Translations under genes and position numbers: made by a program
The notes under the pieces: generated by a model
Told to the model about the DNA's origin: nothing
Databases searched by the model: none
Seen by the model: the letters and a program-made list of their open reading frames with translations, nothing else
Assembly (NCBI GenBank): GCA_038251885.1
Contig: JBBSAX010000207.1
Coordinates: 1 to 9,112, forward strand
From: JAHCHG01 sp038251885
GTDB lineage: Bacteria > Acidobacteriota > Blastocatellia > Pyrinomonadales > Pyrinomonadaceae
Reading direction: 5' to 3'
Length of the DNA: 9,112 nucleotides
Part shown: one piece after another, positions 6,194 through 9,112 of the stretch
Layout of the letters: every line of letters starts with the position of its first letter
Position numbering within the stretch: the stretch's first letter is position 1

Positions 6194-8653
6194 TTATGCT
6201 GATTTTTCTTCTGTTTCCGTATTTTCTTCTTTAGTTTCATCCGTTGAAGTAACTTCTTCTTTAACTTCTTCGGTTGAAACAACTTCTTCTTTAACTTCTT
6301 CCGTTGTTTCCGGTTCTGCCGTTTCGGTTGTGGCTTCTACGGTTTCTTCGGAAGTTTTTGCTTCGGGAGTTTCTTCGACCGCTTCAGAAGTTTCCACAGT
6401 TTCTTCGACCGCTTCAGAAGTTTCCACAGTTTCTGCTTCTTCTACAGGTGTTTTTTCAGAAGTTTCTGCAGTTTCTTCCTTAGCTTCAACAGCTTCAACA
6501 GCTTCAACAGCTTCAACAGCTTCTGTTGTTTCTACTGCGGGAGTTTCTGTTTTCGCGGATTCTTCAGTAGTTTCTGATGTTTCGGAGGTTTCCGGTTCTA
6601 CGGAAACCTCTTCATTATCTTCTTCTTCTCCGGCATCGGCTTGCTCTTTGGCTCTTTGAGCGCGTCTTTCTTTCTTGGAAAGTTTCGGTTCGTCGGCGGT
6701 TTCTTCTTCCGCTTCGTCCTGATTATTGCGCTTCAAATTCATCAATTCGCCGAGAGAAGCCATACCGCCTTTTGCTTCGGTTGAATAACTCTTTGTATCA
6801 ACAATAGGTTCGTCTTCCTTGCCGACGGCGCGATGTGAAAGACCGATTTTTTGCACGTCATTTTCAATTCGCAGAATTTTGAAATCCAATTCCTGACCGA
6901 TTGAAACGACATCTTCCGGTTTTTCAACCCTTTCGTCGGAAAGTTCGGAAATATGACACAACCCTTCGAGTTCATTACCTAATTCAACGAAAACACCAAA
7001 TCCGGCAAAGCGCGAAACTTTTCCTTTAACAACATCGCCCGGTCTATGACTCTGGACAAAGGCATCCCATGTGCTTGGTGTAAGTTCTTTGATCGAAAGC
7101 GAAAGGCGATGACCTTGCGTATCAATATTCGTAACAACGGCTTCGACTTCCTGATCTTTTTTCAGAACATCTTTCGGATGCTTGATTTTCTTTGAATGCG
7201 AAATGTCGGAAACGTGGACGAGTCCGTCAACGCCGTCTTCGATTTCGATAAATGCTCCGAAATCAGTCAAGTTACGAACTTTACCTGTAACTTTTGAACC
7301 GATATGATAACGCTCGCCAATCGTGTCCCAGGGATTATCTTGAAGTTGCTTCATTCCGAGACTGATGCGGCGTTCTTCGGTATCAATTCCCAAAACCTGA
7401 ACTTCGACTTCTTCGCCCGATCTGACGAGTTTTTTCGGACTCTTCGTGCGTTTTGACCAAGACATTTCCGAAATATGAACAAGACCTTCAACGCCGGGTT
7501 CGAGTTCTACAAACGCACCGTAATCGGTAACGCTCGAAATCATTCCCTTGATGGTCGAATCAACCGGATAAACTTCAACGACAGTTGACCACGGATCGGG
7601 AAGAAGTTGTTTGTAACCCAGAGAAACTTTTTCTTTTTCGCGGTCGAGTTTCAAGATTTTAACTTGAATCTGATCGTTGACCTTAAACATTTCGTTCGGA
7701 TTTTGAAGTCTGCCCCAGGACATATCTGTAACGTGCAGTAAACCGTCAATTCCGCCGAGATCAACAAACGCACCGTATTCGGTCAAGTTTTTGACAACGC
7801 CTTCAACAACATAGCCCTGTTCGATGTTTTTCAGAGTTTCAGCTTTTTGTTTGTTAACAACTTCATCGGTCAAAACTTTGCGCGAAAGAACAATATTGTT
7901 GCGTTTGCGGCTGAATTTGATAATCTTCGCTTCAATTTCTTTACCTCTAAAAGAATCGAGATTGCGAATCGGACGCGAATCAACCTGCGAACCGGGCAAA
8001 AATGCCTCGACACCGTTGATGTCAATTTTCAAACCGCCTTTGGTTTTTGAAACGACCCGCACCGTGATCGGTCTTTCCTCATTGAAGGCTGTTTCAATCT
8101 CATCCCAAGATTTGCGGCGAATCGCATCCAGATACGAAAGCACTGGCGGATTATCGCCCGAATAAATATTCTTGATAATGACTTCAACCGTGTCTCCTGC
8201 TTTAATCGTCATTTCACCGTCCAGTGAAACGAATTCATCGCTGGGAACAACGCCTTCGGACTTGTAACCGAAATCAATCAGAACTCCGCGGTCTGAGATG
8301 TCCACGACCGTTCCTTCAACCAATTTGCCGGTGTGATAGACTTCCTGATCTTGCTCAAATTCTTCAAGAATCGCGCCAAAATCCATCTCCGCCATACTTG
8401 GCGATTCTTCGGAATCTTGTTCTTCGACAATAGTGGATTCGGCAACAGCCTTTGCTTCTTCAATCACTTTCGGCTCATCAGAAGCCACTGGTTCTGTAAT
8501 TGCAGTTGACTCATCAGAAGTCTTCGGTTCTTCCTTTGAAGCAGATATTTCCTCCGCCGGTGCATCGGCAGAATTTTCCGTGTTTGTTTCCTGTGGAACT
8601 GATTCATCGTTTTTCGCCGCTTCCTCAGTTTCGTTAATAACCTCGTTAATCAT
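6194..8653 (-). CDS. rpsA: 30S ribosomal protein S1 with six S1 domains and long acidic ends
   Basis: The 819-residue protein is much longer than E. coli S1 (557) because of low-complexity ends. Residues 1-95 are Glu/Asp/Ser/Ala-rich. Six OB-fold S1 domains follow at about 108-175, 192-260, 278-348, 364-435, 451-522 and 538-608. Domains 3-6 carry the canonical G-x-V-x-x-x-x-x-y/f-G-a/v-F-v and GL-x-H-x-S/T patterns (for example YGAFVDLGGIDGLLHVTDMSW, 293-313); domains 1-2 are the diverged ribosome-binding pair. Residues about 625-819 form an acidic, Thr/Val-rich tail, interrupted by a basic patch KLSKKERRAQRAK (657-669) and containing tandem repeats. S1 unwinds and delivers mRNA to the 30S subunit. 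ATG 8653 is chosen; the nearest Shine-Dalgarno-like AAGGAA (8670-8675) is 16 bases away, consistent with S1 mRNAs that rely on leader structure. It heads the operon with HU/IHF and HIT genes. Confidence 0.96.
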   Translation of the reverse strand: MINEVINETEEAAKNDESVPQETNTENSADAPAEEISASKEEPKTSDESTAITEPVASDEPKVIEEAKAVAESTIVEEQDSEESPSMAEMDFGAILEEFEQDQEVYHTGKLVEGTVVDISDRGVLIDFGYKSEGVVPSDEFVSLDGEMTIKAGDTVEVIIKNIYSGDNPPVLSYLDAIRRKSWDEIETAFNEERPITVRVVSKTKGGLKIDINGVEAFLPGSQVDSRPIRNLDSFRGKEIEAKIIKFSRKRNNIVLSRKVLTDEVVNKQKAETLKNIEQGYVVEGVVKNLTEYGAFVDLGGIDGLLHVTDMSWGRLQNPNEMFKVNDQIQVKILKLDREKEKVSLGYKQLLPDPWSTVVEVYPVDSTIKGMISSVTDYGAFVELEPGVEGLVHISEMSWSKRTKSPKKLVRSGEEVEVQVLGIDTEERRISLGMKQLQDNPWDTIGERYHIGSKVTGKVRNLTDFGAFIEIEDGVDGLVHVSDISHSKKIKHPKDVLKKDQEVEAVVTNIDTQGHRLSLSIKELTPSTWDAFVQSHRPGDVVKGKVSRFAGFGVFVELGNELEGLCHISELSDERVEKPEDVVSIGQELDFKILRIENDVQKIGLSHRAVGKEDEPIVDTKSYSTEAKGGMASLGELMNLKRNNQDEAEEETADEPKLSKKERRAQRAKEQADAGEEEDNEEVSVEPETSETSETTEESAKTETPAVETTEAVEAVEAVEAVEAKEETAETSEKTPVEEAETVETSEAVEETVETSEAVEETPEAKTSEETVEATTETAEPETTEEVKEEVVSTEEVKEEVTSTDETKEENTETEEKSA
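6241..6300. repeat. 30-bp imperfect tandem repeat, two copies, in the rpsA tail
   Basis: Units 6241-6270 and 6271-6300 differ at 3 positions and encode the acidic STEEVKEEV-type repeat near the C-terminus of S1. Confidence 0.85.
6371..6430. repeat. Exact 30-bp tandem duplication in the rpsA tail
   Basis: Units 6371-6400 and 6401-6430 are identical. They encode the repeated decapeptide ETVETSEAVE (S1 residues about 741-760). Complete identity suggests recent slippage or duplication. Confidence 0.95.
6482..6523. repeat. 9-bp tandem repeat, four copies plus a partial one
   Basis: AGCTTCAAC is repeated four times exactly at 6482-6517, followed by AGCTTC. It encodes the EAVEAVEAVEAVEA run of S1. 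Such an array is prone to slippage in 3-codon steps that keep the frame. Confidence 0.95.
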
Positions 8654-8710
8654 TTAAGTTTGTGTTAATTTCCTTTTTTAAAAGTAGCTTTTTTATATAA
8701 TATCGCTTTT

Positions 8711-8892
8711 TTATCCGATTTTTGCACAGGTAAATTAATAGATTGTGCAAAATGGTCAATTGTATCAATTAATCACTGCGGTTGGAAGGAAGTAGAAACC
8801 TGCCGGTATTTTGTAATAGATTTTTTGATGAAAAGTGAGATTAGACATATACTTTTCGCCCTACTTCCGAAATCGCTCGTTTGACCGGATAA
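8711..8892 (-). ncRNA. Candidate structured leader RNA of rpsA (cis-regulatory)
   Basis: In the minus-strand transcript four helices can be drawn. P1 pairs 8884-8892 with 8711-8719 (UUAUCCGGU with AUCGGAUAA, 9 bp with one G-U) and closes the whole element. P2 pairs GGAAGUAG (8861-8868) with CUACUUCC (8788-8795), perfect 8 bp. P2a, nested inside P2, pairs GAAAAGU (8851-8857) with ACUUUUC (8830-8836), perfect 7 bp. P3 pairs UUUUGCACA (8744-8752) with UGUGCAAAA (8720-8728), perfect 9 bp. The 3' strand of P3 touches the 3' strand of P1, so the two could stack. The element begins at the predicted transcription start and ends 57 bases before the rpsA ATG. I do not recognise it as a known riboswitch or leader. 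The pairings are seen directly; function is inferred. Confidence 0.5.
8720..8752. repeat. 9-bp perfect inverted repeat upstream of rpsA
   Basis: TTTTGCACA (8720-8728) and TGTGCAAAA (8744-8752) are separated by 15 bases, about 24 bp centre to centre. It forms helix P3 if transcribed, but as DNA it also has the form of an operator. Each arm fits the relaxed DnaA-box consensus TTWTNCACA, in opposite orientations. Confidence 0.7.
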
Positions 8893-8898
8893 GACTAA

Positions 8899-8927
8899 AA
8901 TTTAACGCCGAAGTGCTTGTATGTCAA
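8899..8927 (-). promoter_or_regulatory. Sigma-70-type promoter of the rpsA operon
   Basis: On the minus strand a perfect -35 TTGACA (plus 8922-8927) is followed after exactly 17 bases by the -10 TAAATT (plus 8899-8904, 4 of 6 to consensus). Transcription would start near 8892, giving a leader of about 240 bases before the rpsA ATG. No other equally good promoter was seen nearer the gene, although the AT-rich stretch at 8693-8705 could hold a second -10. Confidence 0.6.
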
Positions 8928-9112
8928 GACAATGCCGTAAAAAAGTGCGAAATATGGCAATAGAACGCAAAAGTTTGCATAAAATTAACAAAAACTGTAA
9001 GTCATTTAAATCTCATCAGTAAAAATGCAGCAGATATTACGACACAGATCAACCGTTTTTTTACAAGTGAATATATTTATGACTAAAAATCAAGATTAAT
9101 TTTAAAAATAAA
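8928..9112. other. AT-rich region upstream of the rpsA promoter, nothing recognised
   Basis: The frames here are very short: the longest ATG frame starting near 8954 gives 22 codons with no Shine-Dalgarno sequence. I see no RNA gene, strong hairpin or repeat. It is probably intergenic DNA reaching to a gene outside the window. Confidence 0.5.

Noticed and set aside
6371..6523. CRISPR-like direct repeats
   Set aside because: The repeats are directly tandem with no unique spacers and are in frame within the S1 coding sequence.
6330..6659. Plus-strand Ser/Val/Ala-rich frame
   Set aside because: It is the mirror of the acidic repeat tail of S1; its composition comes entirely from GAA/GTT-type repeats.
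8829..8885. 18-codon plus-strand frame upstream of rpsA (MKSEIRHILF...) as a possible leader peptide
   Set aside because: There is no Shine-Dalgarno sequence, it is on the opposite strand to rpsA, and the bases are better explained by the leader-RNA inverted repeats.
8654..9112. Replication origin, because of AT-rich DNA, two DnaA-box-like sites and rsmG elsewhere in the window
   Set aside because: Only two relaxed boxes are present. There is no box cluster, no dnaA, dnaN, mnmG or parAB nearby, and rsmG is 5 kb away; the promoter and leader of rpsA explain the region better.

Overview
The window looks like a chromosomal housekeeping stretch from an AT-rich Gram-negative bacterium. The gene set (an S1 protein with long acidic ends, HU/IHF, a DinB-type protein ending in a GHEIHH motif, an HI0933-type flavoprotein) reminds me of Acidobacteriota, class Blastocatellia. 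No rRNA or other firm taxonomic marker is present, so that placement is a low-confidence inference.

Layout, left to right. (1) 1-1177, minus strand: a DinB/YfiT-like protein followed, with a one-base stop/start overlap, by an HI0933-family flavoprotein that runs off the left edge. (2) 1250-1657, plus strand: a small secreted protein, divergent from dinB and convergent with the next gene, with only 3 bases between the stops. (3) 1661-3787, minus strand: rsmG (16S rRNA m7G methyltransferase), then a very lysine-rich, histone H1-like protein whose C-terminus appears to be a degenerate GIY-YIG domain. (4) 3798-4447, plus strand: a probable gene remnant with no convincing start and a frameshift in an A run. 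(5) 4623-5027, plus strand: a small lipoprotein gene with a good intrinsic terminator, followed by a gene-poor gap holding two abutting hairpins. (6) 5365-8653, minus strand: rpsA, then an HU/IHF-family gene, then a HIT-family nucleotide hydrolase/phosphorylase, closely spaced as an operon. The rpsA-HU/IHF order recalls rpsA-ihfB of E. coli. (7) 8654-9112: a long leader and promoter region for rpsA; nothing recognisable lies beyond the promoter.

The two observations most worth a second look are these. First, a roughly 240-nt rpsA leader lies downstream of a TTGACA-N17-TAAATT promoter. Four perfect or near-perfect helices can be drawn in it, one closing the whole structure and stacking directly on another, which suggests an undescribed structured leader RNA. 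Second, the H1-like lysine tail is joined to a GIY-YIG-like domain that keeps the metal-binding Glu and terminal Asn but lacks the catalytic Arg and the second Tyr.

The genes on the minus strand mainly serve translation and chromosome organisation: S1, 16S rRNA methylation, HU/IHF and an H1-like protein. No mobile element, CRISPR array, tRNA or rRNA was recognised.
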